This document shows, in pieces, positions 17,486-27,148 of a DNA stretch of 64,000 nt. The notes beneath the pieces are model-generated. The model had not been told where the DNA came from. It ran no database searches and saw only the letters and a list, made by a program, of their open reading frames with translations. The number at the start of each line of letters is the position of its first letter. The first letter of the stretch is position 1. This stretch comes from Alphaproteobacteria bacterium (lineage in GTDB: Bacteria; Pseudomonadota; Alphaproteobacteria; Oceanibaculales; Oceanibaculaceae), in contig JAHJHR010000016.1 in NCBI GenBank assembly GCA_018823745.1, positions 124,001 to 188,000 on the forward strand. Reading direction: 5' to 3'. Position numbers and translations under genes: made by a program.

Positions 17486-18523
17486 ATGACCAAAATGACA
17501 TTCCGTACAATGACATTCCGTACTCTGGCCACATCGGCGGCGATCATTGCCGCTGCGGTCACGACCACCCTGCCCGTCATGGCGCAGGATGCGAAATCCT
17601 ATGTCCTCAGCACAGCCACCACCGGCGGCACCTATTATCCGGTCGGCGTCGCCCTTGCGACCCTGATGAAAGTGAAGCTGGAGCCGACCAAGAAGATCGG
17701 CATGTCGGCGATCAGCTCGGCCGGATCGGGCGAGAATGTGAAGCTGATGCGCGAGAAGCAGGCGGAATTCGCCATTCTGCAGGGCCTGTTTGGTCTGTAT
17801 GGCGCAAAGGGCAGCGGCCCGCTGGCCGCCGACGGCCCGCAGCCGCATATCCGCTCGGTCACCATGCTGTGGCCGAATGTCGAGCATTTCGTCGTTCAGG
17901 CCGGTGATGCCCCGACCGGCACCGTCTCGGATATGACCGGGCTGAAGGGCAAGAAATTCTCGATCGGCGCGCGCAACAGCGGCACCGAGCATTCCAACCG
18001 TTTCATGCTGACCAATATGGGCATCAACCCGGAAGACTATGATCTGGTCTTCCAGGGCTATGGCCCGTCCGCCGATTCGCTGCAGAACGGCGCCATCGCC
18101 GCTGCCAGCATGCCGGGTGGCCCGCCGGTCTCCGTCATCACCCGCGTCTTCGCCCAGATGGGCGACAAGGTGAAGGGCCTGGAATTCACCGATGAGCAGG
18201 CCAAGAAGGCCGATGGCGGCACCGGCCTCTACTACAAATACACCATTCCGGCCGGCACCTATCCGGGCCAGACCAAGGACTGGAACACCATCGCCCAGCC
18301 GAATTTCCTGGCGGTGCATGCCGATGTGCCGGAAGCCCATGTCTACGAGATCACCAAGACGATCTTCGAAAACCTGGCCTTCCTGAACAACATCCATGCG
18401 GCGACCAAGGAAGTCTCGCTGGAGACCGCGATGTCGGGCCTGCCGGTGCCGCTGCATCCCGGTGCGGCGAAATACTACACCGAAAAGGGCCTCAAGATTG
18501 CGCCGGCCCTGATCGCGAAATAA
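17486..18523 (+). CDS. TAXI family TRAP transporter solute-binding protein
   Basis: A 345-residue periplasmic binding protein for a sodium-driven TRAP transporter. A signal peptide (about residues 15-33, ending VMAQD) precedes the mature N-terminus YVLSTATTGGTYYPVG, the TAXI signature. GAAxxGTEH-like segment SIGARNSGTEHSNR and the C-terminal LPVPLHPGAAKYYTEKG, typical of this family, are both present. The ligand is unknown; TAXI proteins often bind glutamate or other carboxylates. The start at 17486 has a GGAGG ribosome site 9 bases upstream. A 15-base tandem duplication lies within its first codons. The fused permease follows. Confidence 0.9.
   Translation: MTKMTFRTMTFRTLATSAAIIAAAVTTTLPVMAQDAKSYVLSTATTGGTYYPVGVALATLMKVKLEPTKKIGMSAISSAGSGENVKLMREKQAEFAILQGLFGLYGAKGSGPLAADGPQPHIRSVTMLWPNVEHFVVQAGDAPTGTVSDMTGLKGKKFSIGARNSGTEHSNRFMLTNMGINPEDYDLVFQGYGPSADSLQNGAIAAASMPGGPPVSVITRVFAQMGDKVKGLEFTDEQAKKADGGTGLYYKYTIPAGTYPGQTKDWNTIAQPNFLAVHADVPEAHVYEITKTIFENLAFLNNIHAATKEVSLETAMSGLPVPLHPGAAKYYTEKGLKIAPALIAK
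17494..17523 (+). repeat. 15-base perfect tandem duplication in the signal-peptide region
   Basis: The unit AATGACATTCCGTAC occurs twice without a gap. It duplicates Met-Thr-Phe-Arg-Thr in the N-region of the TAXI binding protein and creates extra in-frame ATG codons just after the annotated start. Confidence 0.95.
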
Positions 18524-18546
18524 GTCAAAAGACGGTCACTGGAGAG

Positions 18547-18574
18547 CGCGGGGCGAGGCATTGCCCCGCGTTTT
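18547..18574 (+). terminator. stem-loop with short T-run between TRAP binding protein and permease genes
   Basis: A perfect 8-bp GC stem (CGCGGGGC/GCCCCGCG) with an 8-base loop is followed by TTTT. It is 24 bases after the binding-protein stop and about 70 bases before the permease start. It probably acts as a partial terminator or 3' stabiliser, giving more binding protein than permease, a common arrangement in such operons. Confidence 0.7.
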
Positions 18575-18642
18575 CTGTATAAAAAGACCGCTTGTCAGTG
18601 AGGGCCGCAAACGACGGCCACAGGGTCTTCTGGGAGCAAGAC

Positions 18643-20799
18643 GTGACAGAGTCCAAGATTTCCACATCGACGGGTGCTGCGGTTCCTGTCTCCGATGCCG
18701 AGATGGATGCGACCGCCGGTTTGCGCAGCTCTGACTCCTTTGCCGGAAAGATCGCCTTCTGGTTCGGTATCGCCCTGGCGGTGCTGCATATCTGGGTGAA
18801 CACTTTCGGCACGATTTCCGAACTCTGGATGGCGGTCCTGCATTTCGGCGGCTTCGGCATGCTGTGCACCTTGCTCTATCCGGCATGGCACAGCCGCACG
18901 CCGACCGGTCGCCGCATCGCCCTGACACTCGATATTGTGCTGGGCCTCGCCGCCCTGTCGCTCTTCGCCTATCTGGTTCTGGGGGAGCCGACCTTCTATG
19001 CCCGCAATGGCAGCTTCGTCTGGTATGACTGGATTTTCACCGCCATGGCGGTGCTGCTGGGCATTGAGTTCACCCGCCGCACCACCGGCCTGATCATTCC
19101 GATCCTGATCATCCTGGCCTTCACCTATGTGACGACCTGGGGAAGCTGGCTGCCGGGCATGCTCACCTTCTCCGGCCTCGGCTTCGAGACGATGCTGTTC
19201 CGCAGCTTCTATTCCGATGACGGCATGTTCGGCCAGATTGCCCAGATTTCCTTCAGCTTTGTCTTCATGTTCATCCTGTTCGGCGCCTTCCTGGTCCGCT
19301 CCGGTGCCGGAGATTTCATCATCGATTTCGCGCGCGCCGTCGCCGGCAAGATGATCGGCGGTCCGGGCTTCGTCGCCGTCATCGGCTCTGCCCTGATGGG
19401 AACTATTTCCGGCTCGGCTGTCGCCAATACGGTCTCGACCGGCGTCATCACCATCCCCCTGATGAAGCGTGCCGGCTTCCCGGCGAAATTCGCCGCCGGC
19501 GTGGAGGCGACCGCCTCAACCGGCGGCATGCTGATGCCACCGATAATGGGCGCCGGCGCCTTCGTCATGGCCAGCTATACACAGATATCCTACCTGACGA
19601 TTGCCGCCGTCTCGCTGCTGCCGGCGCTGCTGTACTTCTTCGGCGTCGCCTGCTTCGTGCGGGTCGAGGCGAAGAAGCAGAACATGCGCACGACTGATGA
19701 GGATGCGCCGCCCGTCCTGGAGGTGCTGAAGAAGGGCGGGATTTCCTTCTTCGTGCCGATCGGCCTGCTGGTCTACATGCTGGTTGATGGCTTCACGCCG
19801 ACCTATGCCGCCGGCTATGCGATTCTTGCCGCCATCGCGGCGTCCTGGTTCGGCCCGTCCAGGATGGGGCCAAGGGCGGTGCTGGAGGCGATGGCGACCG
19901 GTGCGAAGAACATGGTCCTGACCGCCGTGCTGCTGGTTTCCATCGGCATCGTGGTCAATGCGGTGACGATCACGGGCATCGGCAACACCTTCTCGCTGAT
20001 GATCAATGAATGGTCGGGGGGCAACATGCTGATCGCCCTTGTCCTGATCGCCCTGGCCAGCCTGGTGCTGGGCATGGGCCTGCCGGTCACCGCGTCCTAT
20101 ATCGTGCTGGCGACGCTGTCCGCCCCGGCCCTGGCCGACATGATCGTGCAGAGCCAGCTTGTCACCCAGTTCGCCGCCGGCAATATCCCGGACATGGCGA
20201 AGGCGGTGATCATGCTGGCTGCGCCCGACCAGATGGCCAGCCTGGGCCAGCCGATGAGCGAGGATGCGGCCCGGAGCCTGCTGGCCGCCATTCCGCCGGA
20301 GATGATCGGCCCGATCAAGGATGCCACGCTGACCCCGGCCATTCTGACCACGGCGCTGCTGTCGGCGCATATGATCATCTACTGGTTGAGCCTGGATTCG
20401 AACGTCACGCCGCCGGTCTGCCTGACCGCCTTCGCGGCAGCGGCCATCGCCAAGAGCCCGCCCATGGCGACGGGCTTCACCGCGTGGAAACTGGCCAAGA
20501 CGCTCTACATCGTGCCGGTCCTCTTTGCCTATACGCCGTTCCTGTCGGGCGATTACATCGTCGCGCTGGAAATCTTCGGCTTCGCGCTGATCGGTATCTA
20601 CGCGCTGATCGGCGCGATGGAAGGCTATCTTGAAGGCCCCGTCGCCTGGCCGTTGCGCATCGTGCTGTTTGCCATCGGGGTCACCATCCTGTGGCCGAAT
20701 GACTGGACGGTGAATCTGATCGGCACCGCGCTGTTCCTGGCCTTCTTCGCCTGGAATTTGCGCAGCGACCGCAGGATGCGGGCGGCTGCCACGGCATAG
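18643..20799 (+). CDS. TRAP transporter fused permease (4TM + 12TM subunits)
   Basis: A 718-residue inner membrane protein that combines the small and large TRAP permease subunits, as usual for TAXI systems. The N-terminal part (about 35-170) has four helices and the remainder has the DctM-like helices, with the signatures GSALMGTISGSAVANTVSTG and, later, GMGLPVTASYIVLA. It imports the ligand captured by the adjacent TAXI protein using an ion gradient. The GTG at 18643 was chosen because GGGAG lies 6 bases upstream; a TTG at 18592 would add 17 residues without support. Confidence 0.9.
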   Translation: MTESKISTSTGAAVPVSDAEMDATAGLRSSDSFAGKIAFWFGIALAVLHIWVNTFGTISELWMAVLHFGGFGMLCTLLYPAWHSRTPTGRRIALTLDIVLGLAALSLFAYLVLGEPTFYARNGSFVWYDWIFTAMAVLLGIEFTRRTTGLIIPILIILAFTYVTTWGSWLPGMLTFSGLGFETMLFRSFYSDDGMFGQIAQISFSFVFMFILFGAFLVRSGAGDFIIDFARAVAGKMIGGPGFVAVIGSALMGTISGSAVANTVSTGVITIPLMKRAGFPAKFAAGVEATASTGGMLMPPIMGAGAFVMASYTQISYLTIAAVSLLPALLYFFGVACFVRVEAKKQNMRTTDEDAPPVLEVLKKGGISFFVPIGLLVYMLVDGFTPTYAAGYAILAAIAASWFGPSRMGPRAVLEAMATGAKNMVLTAVLLVSIGIVVNAVTITGIGNTFSLMINEWSGGNMLIALVLIALASLVLGMGLPVTASYIVLATLSAPALADMIVQSQLVTQFAAGNIPDMAKAVIMLAAPDQMASLGQPMSEDAARSLLAAIPPEMIGPIKDATLTPAILTTALLSAHMIIYWLSLDSNVTPPVCLTAFAAAAIAKSPPMATGFTAWKLAKTLYIVPVLFAYTPFLSGDYIVALEIFGFALIGIYALIGAMEGYLEGPVAWPLRIVLFAIGVTILWPNDWTVNLIGTALFLAFFAWNLRSDRRMRAAATA

Positions 20800-20810
20800 C
20801 CCCACAAAGA

Positions 20811-20839
20811 AAAACCCCGCCAGGCTGGCGGGGTTTTTT
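20811..20839. terminator. bidirectional intrinsic terminator
   Basis: A perfect 7-bp stem (CCCCGCC/GGCGGGG) with loop AGGCT has A-runs on the left and six T on the right. It lies between the convergent TRAP permease and DUF1207 genes and can serve both. Confidence 0.88.
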
Positions 20840-20854
20840 GATAGAGGCCGGCGA

Positions 20855-22066
20855 TCAGTAGAAGATATGCGCGCCCAGGCCGACATATTCGAGGCGGCGT
20901 TCGTAGAACTGACCGTTCGGATTGTGGCCGTTGTAATACTCCAGAAGCAGCATGACCCGCCGGCCACCCAGCACCGGGTTGGTGAATTCGATACCACCGC
21001 GCAGCGAGGTATCGGTCGACCAGTCGTTCTCCTCGCGATGCTGGAAATCAGCGGCGAAGATCGGCTTGGCCAGGCCATTGAAATAGGTGACTTCCGGCGT
21101 CAGCTCGAAACCGACCTGGCTGGTCCAGGGCTTCAGCTCGGCCGGCTCGCGATGGAACATATAGCCACCGCCGCCATAGATCCGGATCTCGTCCGTCACC
21201 TCATAGGACAGCAGCAGATCGACCACCTCGTAGCTGAGGTTCACCCGGTTATTCTGGTTGATGTTCTCCCGCAGGATATATTCGTCGCCGAGATGCGAGC
21301 TCTGGTGATACAGCCGCGCCATTGCCGTAAAGGCGTCACGGCGATAGGTGACCGGAATGCCGACCCAGTAATCGGCGTTCACCAGATCCTTCGATTCCGA
21401 CTTCAGATCGAAGACGGCGAAGACGCCGGCCTGAAAGCCCACTTCCCAGCTGCCATCGAACGGCGCCGGGCCGCGCACTAGGCTGAAAGTCTCGCCAAAG
21501 CTGGTGGAGCCGGCATGGGCGACGTCCTCATCCCCCATGTAATACTGATAGGATGCCGAGAAATGCGCCCAGCGCGGATCGGCCAGCAAGGCGTTGAAAA
21601 GCGGCTTGCCCGGCGGCAGCATGATGGTTTCTTCCGCCACCGAAGGCTGGGGCGATACGGCCGTACCCTCGGCCGCCGGACGCGCCAGCGGATCGGTCGG
21701 GGTCGGCCCCTGCGCAATGACGGCTGCCGGCGGCTGCGTCCCGGCGGAAAGAGTCTGCACCGACTTGACACCGCGCAGCTTCTGGATCGCCCCGGTAATC
21801 TCCGACCGGGATTTGCCGCTGATCGATTCTTCCTTCAGGTAGACCACGCCGTCGCGCACGACCACCGCATCGGCGGGCAGCGCGTAATCGCGTTCCAGCA
21901 CGGCGGAGATATAGCCCGCCAGGAACACATCCTGGCGCGCCGGCAGGGTGGTATCAGCCTGGGCCGCCAGCGGCGTCAGGATCGTGGCGGCAAGCAACCC
22001 GGCCCAAAGGGTTGCGCGCGTGCCACGCTTCAAATTCAGGCGGCTGGCATCGGCAGAAATTGTCAT
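20855..22066 (-). CDS. DUF1207 outer membrane protein with N-terminal BON-like domain
   Basis: A 403-residue exported protein (signal peptide about residues 15-37, ending LAAQAD). Residues about 40-105 look like a BON domain (VFLAGYISAVLERDYALP, then VVVRDGVVYL and LRGVKSVQTL). From about 145 to the C-terminal Phe-Tyr it is DUF1207 (PF06727) with the typical MARLYHQSSHLGDEYILR stretch and beta-strands consistent with an outer membrane barrel. The function is not known. The start at 22066 is the one that directly precedes the signal peptide. The BON plus DUF1207 fusion may be worth noting. Confidence 0.78.
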   Translation of the reverse strand: MTISADASRLNLKRGTRATLWAGLLAATILTPLAAQADTTLPARQDVFLAGYISAVLERDYALPADAVVVRDGVVYLKEESISGKSRSEITGAIQKLRGVKSVQTLSAGTQPPAAVIAQGPTPTDPLARPAAEGTAVSPQPSVAEETIMLPPGKPLFNALLADPRWAHFSASYQYYMGDEDVAHAGSTSFGETFSLVRGPAPFDGSWEVGFQAGVFAVFDLKSESKDLVNADYWVGIPVTYRRDAFTAMARLYHQSSHLGDEYILRENINQNNRVNLSYEVVDLLLSYEVTDEIRIYGGGGYMFHREPAELKPWTSQVGFELTPEVTYFNGLAKPIFAADFQHREENDWSTDTSLRGGIEFTNPVLGGRRVMLLLEYYNGHNPNGQFYERRLEYVGLGAHIFY

Positions 22067-22195
22067 GGCGTCTCTCCCCACGCGAGAACGGGCCGGCAAT
22101 GTGCCGACCCGCAGTATGCTCCCTTAATCCCCACCATTCCATCCTGTGAGGCAGGGGAAGATGGAACGGCGGGTCAGGGCAGATTGTTCCCGGCT

Positions 22196-22486
22196 TTAGT
22201 CCAGCTTGACCTGCTTGTCGCTGGTCAGGGCGCCGGCCGCAGCACCACCGGCACCACCGATGACGGCACCGGTCACCCAGCTGCCGGTCAGCAGGCCGAC
22301 AGCACCACCGGCCGCAGCGCCCAGCGCGCCGCCGGACAGCGCGCGCTGTTCCTGATTATTCATGTTCGAACAGGCGCTCATCGCCACCAGCGCGAGAGCG
22401 GCAGCAAAGCCGATCAGCAGCTTGTGGCCAACACCATTCTCATTCTGCGAAGCGATGGCATTCGACTTGGTCGTGAACTTGCTCAT
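22196..22486 (-). CDS. glycine-zipper lipoprotein
   Basis: A 96-residue small membrane protein. A hydrophobic segment (about 24-38) ends in the lipobox-like AMSAC at Cys39, and the mature part contains G-x-x-x-G repeats (SGGALGAAAGGAVGLL, then GAVIGGAGGAAAG), as in glycine zipper 2TM or YMGG-like proteins. Such proteins sit in the outer membrane. The 20-residue hydrophilic N-terminus before the hydrophobic stretch is unusually long for a lipoprotein, so the true start could be internal, but no better ATG is visible. Confidence 0.72.
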   Translation of the reverse strand: MSKFTTKSNAIASQNENGVGHKLLIGFAAALALVAMSACSNMNNQEQRALSGGALGAAAGGAVGLLTGSWVTGAVIGGAGGAAAGALTSDKQVKLD

Positions 22487-22639
22487 CTAACCCTCCTACG
22501 TCTAACCGCAGCATTCTGCGCGGGCACTTTAAATCCAAACTGATGTTTCCATAAGACGGGGGAATTGAGGCCGTACTGGGGCTGGCAAAGGGCGGTATGA
22601 AGGTATTCCGCCGGCTGGAATTGGGCAGACCGGAATACC

Positions 22640-23350
22640 TCAGCGCCGGCAGCCCGGCGCGCCAAGCAGTTCCGCCACGGCCGACAACCCTACGGCGGCG
22701 CTGTATTCGCCGGGCTCCGCGCCGACCATGATGCCGGCCAGATACGCCTTGCCGTCGCGCTCGACCAGCACCGGGCCGCCCGACTGGCCGTGATTGGTGT
22801 CGCAATCCGTATGCAGCATTCCGTCACCCTTGCGCAGCACCCGGCAGTGCCGGTGTGCCGTCAGCGCATAGGGCCGGTCCAGCGCATAGCCGGCATGGGC
22901 CACCGCCATGCCCTCCACCGGCTCCTCCGGCAGGAAAGCCAGCGGGGCGATCTTCTTCACCGGCTTGGCCAGTATCACCAGCGCGACATCGGCATGCGCC
23001 GCCCGCCGGATGCAGCGCCCCTGGCCATAGGCCTTGTGCCCCTCGGGCGTCAGCCCGGCCAGGAAATGCACCCGTGTCGCGGTGACAGCGTCCCCCGAGC
23101 GCCGGTCGGTCACGCAATGCGCCGCCGTCGCCACGATGTCGGGCGCCACCAGAACCGCCGTGCATTGCGTGCGCCTGGCGAAGCCGGAGATATTCAGCCT
23201 TCCGATGGCGGCGGGCATATCGCTGACCATCTTCCGGTCATCCGCGCCGATGACCAGCCGCGAGCGCGGCAGATCCTGCGCCGTGGCCCCCGGGCTGAGC
23301 GCCAGCAGGCCGAGGCACAGGACAAGACAGGCAATCGGGAAATGCTTCAT
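22640..23350 (-). CDS. exported trypsin-like serine protease
   Basis: A 236-residue protein with a clear signal peptide (cleavage near ATAQD). The S1 triad is complete: His in TAAHC (residues about 75-79), Asp in HADVALV, and Ser in GQSGGPV near 190. Cysteines at CTAVL, AAHC, GRC, HRHC and TDC could form disulfides in the periplasm. It belongs to the V8/trypsin-type group that cleaves proteins outside the cytoplasm; the substrate is unknown. It follows the divergent gene at 23459 by about 100 bases. Confidence 0.87.
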   Translation of the reverse strand: MKHFPIACLVLCLGLLALSPGATAQDLPRSRLVIGADDRKMVSDMPAAIGRLNISGFARRTQCTAVLVAPDIVATAAHCVTDRRSGDAVTATRVHFLAGLTPEGHKAYGQGRCIRRAAHADVALVILAKPVKKIAPLAFLPEEPVEGMAVAHAGYALDRPYALTAHRHCRVLRKGDGMLHTDCDTNHGQSGGPVLVERDGKAYLAGIMVGAEPGEYSAAVGLSAVAELLGAPGCRR

Positions 23351-23458
23351 CGCGCGACTACACGCGCCGCAGCAGCCGCGGTCAACCCTATGCGGGCTGA
23401 CCGGCGCCCGCTAAAGTCTCGTCAAGCCGCTGTACCAGTACCTCCAAGGGAGAACCCC

Positions 23459-24037
23459 ATGAGCGCCACCGATCCGAACCGCGTCATCCTGACCGGCGAA
23501 AACCCCTTCCTCCGCCTCAGCCTGAAGGATGGCGATCCCAATTCCACCGATGCCAGCTTCTGGCGCATTATCTTCAGCCCGGCCGGCCCCGGCCATGTGC
23601 TGTATCTGAAAAGCGAGCTGACCGAGAATCGCTGGCGCATCTATTCCGACAATATCGCCATGGCGCGCTGGCTGCAGGGTACGGTGCAGGGCATGCTGAA
23701 CGCCGAGCTGGCGGACCAGTCCATCCCGGTGACCGATGCCGAGTTCAGCCAGTCGGGCGACCCGCGCTATTTCCTGAGCGAGCGCGTAGAAACGGATGAG
23801 GATGACATCCTGCTGACCTGGTACGAGATCGGCGATCCGCTGCTGATCCACACCCAGCCCAACGAGGTGCCGGGCCGGCAATACGGGCTGTCGACCATCC
23901 TGGTCCCCGCCGGCCGGGCGCAGCTGACGATGAATGGCGAGGTCGCCCTGGGCCAGCCCTGGCCGCGCGAGCGCGACGGCCGCCCCTTCAGCACCTGCGC
24001 GCTGGCCTTCTCCGAAAGCTGGACCGAGCCGCGCTGA
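23459..24037 (+). CDS. conserved-looking hypothetical protein
   Basis: I do not recognise this 192-residue soluble protein. It is rich in beta-type segments (SFWRIIFSP, HVLYLKSEL, RWRIYSDNIAMARWLQ) and acidic overall, with no signal peptide or membrane helix. The segment ENRWRIYSDNIAMARWLQ and the later PFSTCALAFSESW near the C-terminus look like conserved cores. The ATG at 23459 has AGGGAGAA 7 bases upstream, a good ribosome site. It is a single-gene unit with a strong terminator. Confidence 0.62.
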   Translation: MSATDPNRVILTGENPFLRLSLKDGDPNSTDASFWRIIFSPAGPGHVLYLKSELTENRWRIYSDNIAMARWLQGTVQGMLNAELADQSIPVTDAEFSQSGDPRYFLSERVETDEDDILLTWYEIGDPLLIHTQPNEVPGRQYGLSTILVPAGRAQLTMNGEVALGQPWPRERDGRPFSTCALAFSESWTEPR

Positions 24038-24059
24038 ACGCAAAACTGCTGAAACGAAA

Positions 24060-24088
24060 GAAGGCCGGAGAGATGCTCTCCGGCCTTC
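24060..24088 (+). terminator. intrinsic terminator
   Basis: A perfect 12-bp inverted repeat (GAAGGCCGGAGA/TCTCCGGCCTTC) with a 5-base loop is 22 bases after the stop of the hypothetical gene at 23459-24037 and 8 bases beyond the 3' end of the opposing tRNA. The arms start and end with A/T-rich steps, so it can stop transcripts from both sides. Confidence 0.8.
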
Positions 24089-24096
24089 TTGCTATT

Positions 24097-24172
<76 letters not shown>

Positions 24173-24277
24173 GAAGTGGCGCCGGCCGGTTGGGGCCGGT
24201 CGGCGCAGGCGGATGTGTTTAAGCCCTTCGACCCGACAACGCAAGACCGTCATTCAGGTTTTTTTCACGAGAGAGAC

Positions 24278-24769
24278 TCAGCGGTCGCGGTCCTCGTCCT
24301 CGTCGTCTTCCGCGACGTCGAGGTCTTCTTCCTCGTCATCGTCGACATCGGCTTCGAGCAGCTCGTCATCATCGTCATCGTCGAGGTCGAGGTCTTCTTC
24401 TTCCTCTTCCGCGTCGGGCTTGCGCTTGGCGCCCACCACGACGACATCGGCGAGCGTATCGTCGGTATCGTCGTCATCGGGCAGGACATCATCCTCGACG
24501 TCTTCGACATCCTCGACGTCTTCGATATCCTCGAGCTCGGCATCGACCAGATCATCCTCGACAACCGGTTTCGCCTTGGCCTTCACCTTCTTGGCGGCAG
24601 CCGGCTTGGCGTCGTTATTCGAGGTACGGACCTTGCGGCTCTTCAGCGCGGCCTCGAAATCGAACACGGTACCGCATTTCGGGCACACGATCGGCTCACG
24701 GGTCATGTCATAGAATTTGACCCCGCAACTCTGACAGGTGCGCTTGACGCCCCACTCGGGTTTGACCAC
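24278..24769 (-). CDS. TIGR02300 family protein (FYDLN-type zinc ribbon, acidic tail)
   Basis: A 163-residue protein with a zinc ribbon: C-x-x-C in TCQSCG (12-15) and in VCPKCG (29-32), and the FYDM segment that is the family's FYDLN motif. From residue about 70 onwards it is extremely rich in Asp and Glu with little else. The family is restricted to Alphaproteobacteria and its role is unproven. It sits just upstream of, and divergent from, aroA, the usual neighbourhood for this family, and is preceded on its strand by nothing until about 24 kb. Confidence 0.88.
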   Translation of the reverse strand: MVKPEWGVKRTCQSCGVKFYDMTREPIVCPKCGTVFDFEAALKSRKVRTSNNDAKPAAAKKVKAKAKPVVEDDLVDAELEDIEDVEDVEDVEDDVLPDDDDTDDTLADVVVVGAKRKPDAEEEEEDLDLDDDDDDELLEADVDDDEEEDLDVAEDDEDEDRDR

Positions 24770-24988
24770 GAAGCTCCTCCGATACTGTGAGCTGTAAATG
24801 AGGCGTGCGACTTGCCACGATCACCGGGCTTGAGTCAAAGCCTAAAGTGATGCGGGGCTTCCGCCTCCCCTGCCATATCCCCATTCTGGCCCTGCCCGCG
24901 AGGATGGCGACAGGGGACCAGACTATGGGCGCGGCCCATCCTATGTGTTAGAGACTGCCGCGAACGATCCTGCTGGAATACCCTTTAG

Positions 24989-26994
<2,006 letters not shown>

Positions 26995-27148
26995 CCGGCG
27001 GCCTGGCCGCCGCCGCAGGAACTGGGCAACGCCCTGGCCCCTCAGGATATGAGGCAGGGCGGTTGTCCGCCGGCTTTCGTGCGGCTCCGGAAATCCCAAA
27101 CCCATCCGGGGGCGCGCCGACGGGCATATGGAAGGAGATACTTTTTAC

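Noticed and set aside
24278..24700. Repetitive TCGTCCTCGTC-type sequence that could look like a microsatellite or array
   Set aside because: It encodes the Asp/Glu tail of the TIGR02300-type protein; there is no spacer-repeat pattern for a CRISPR array.
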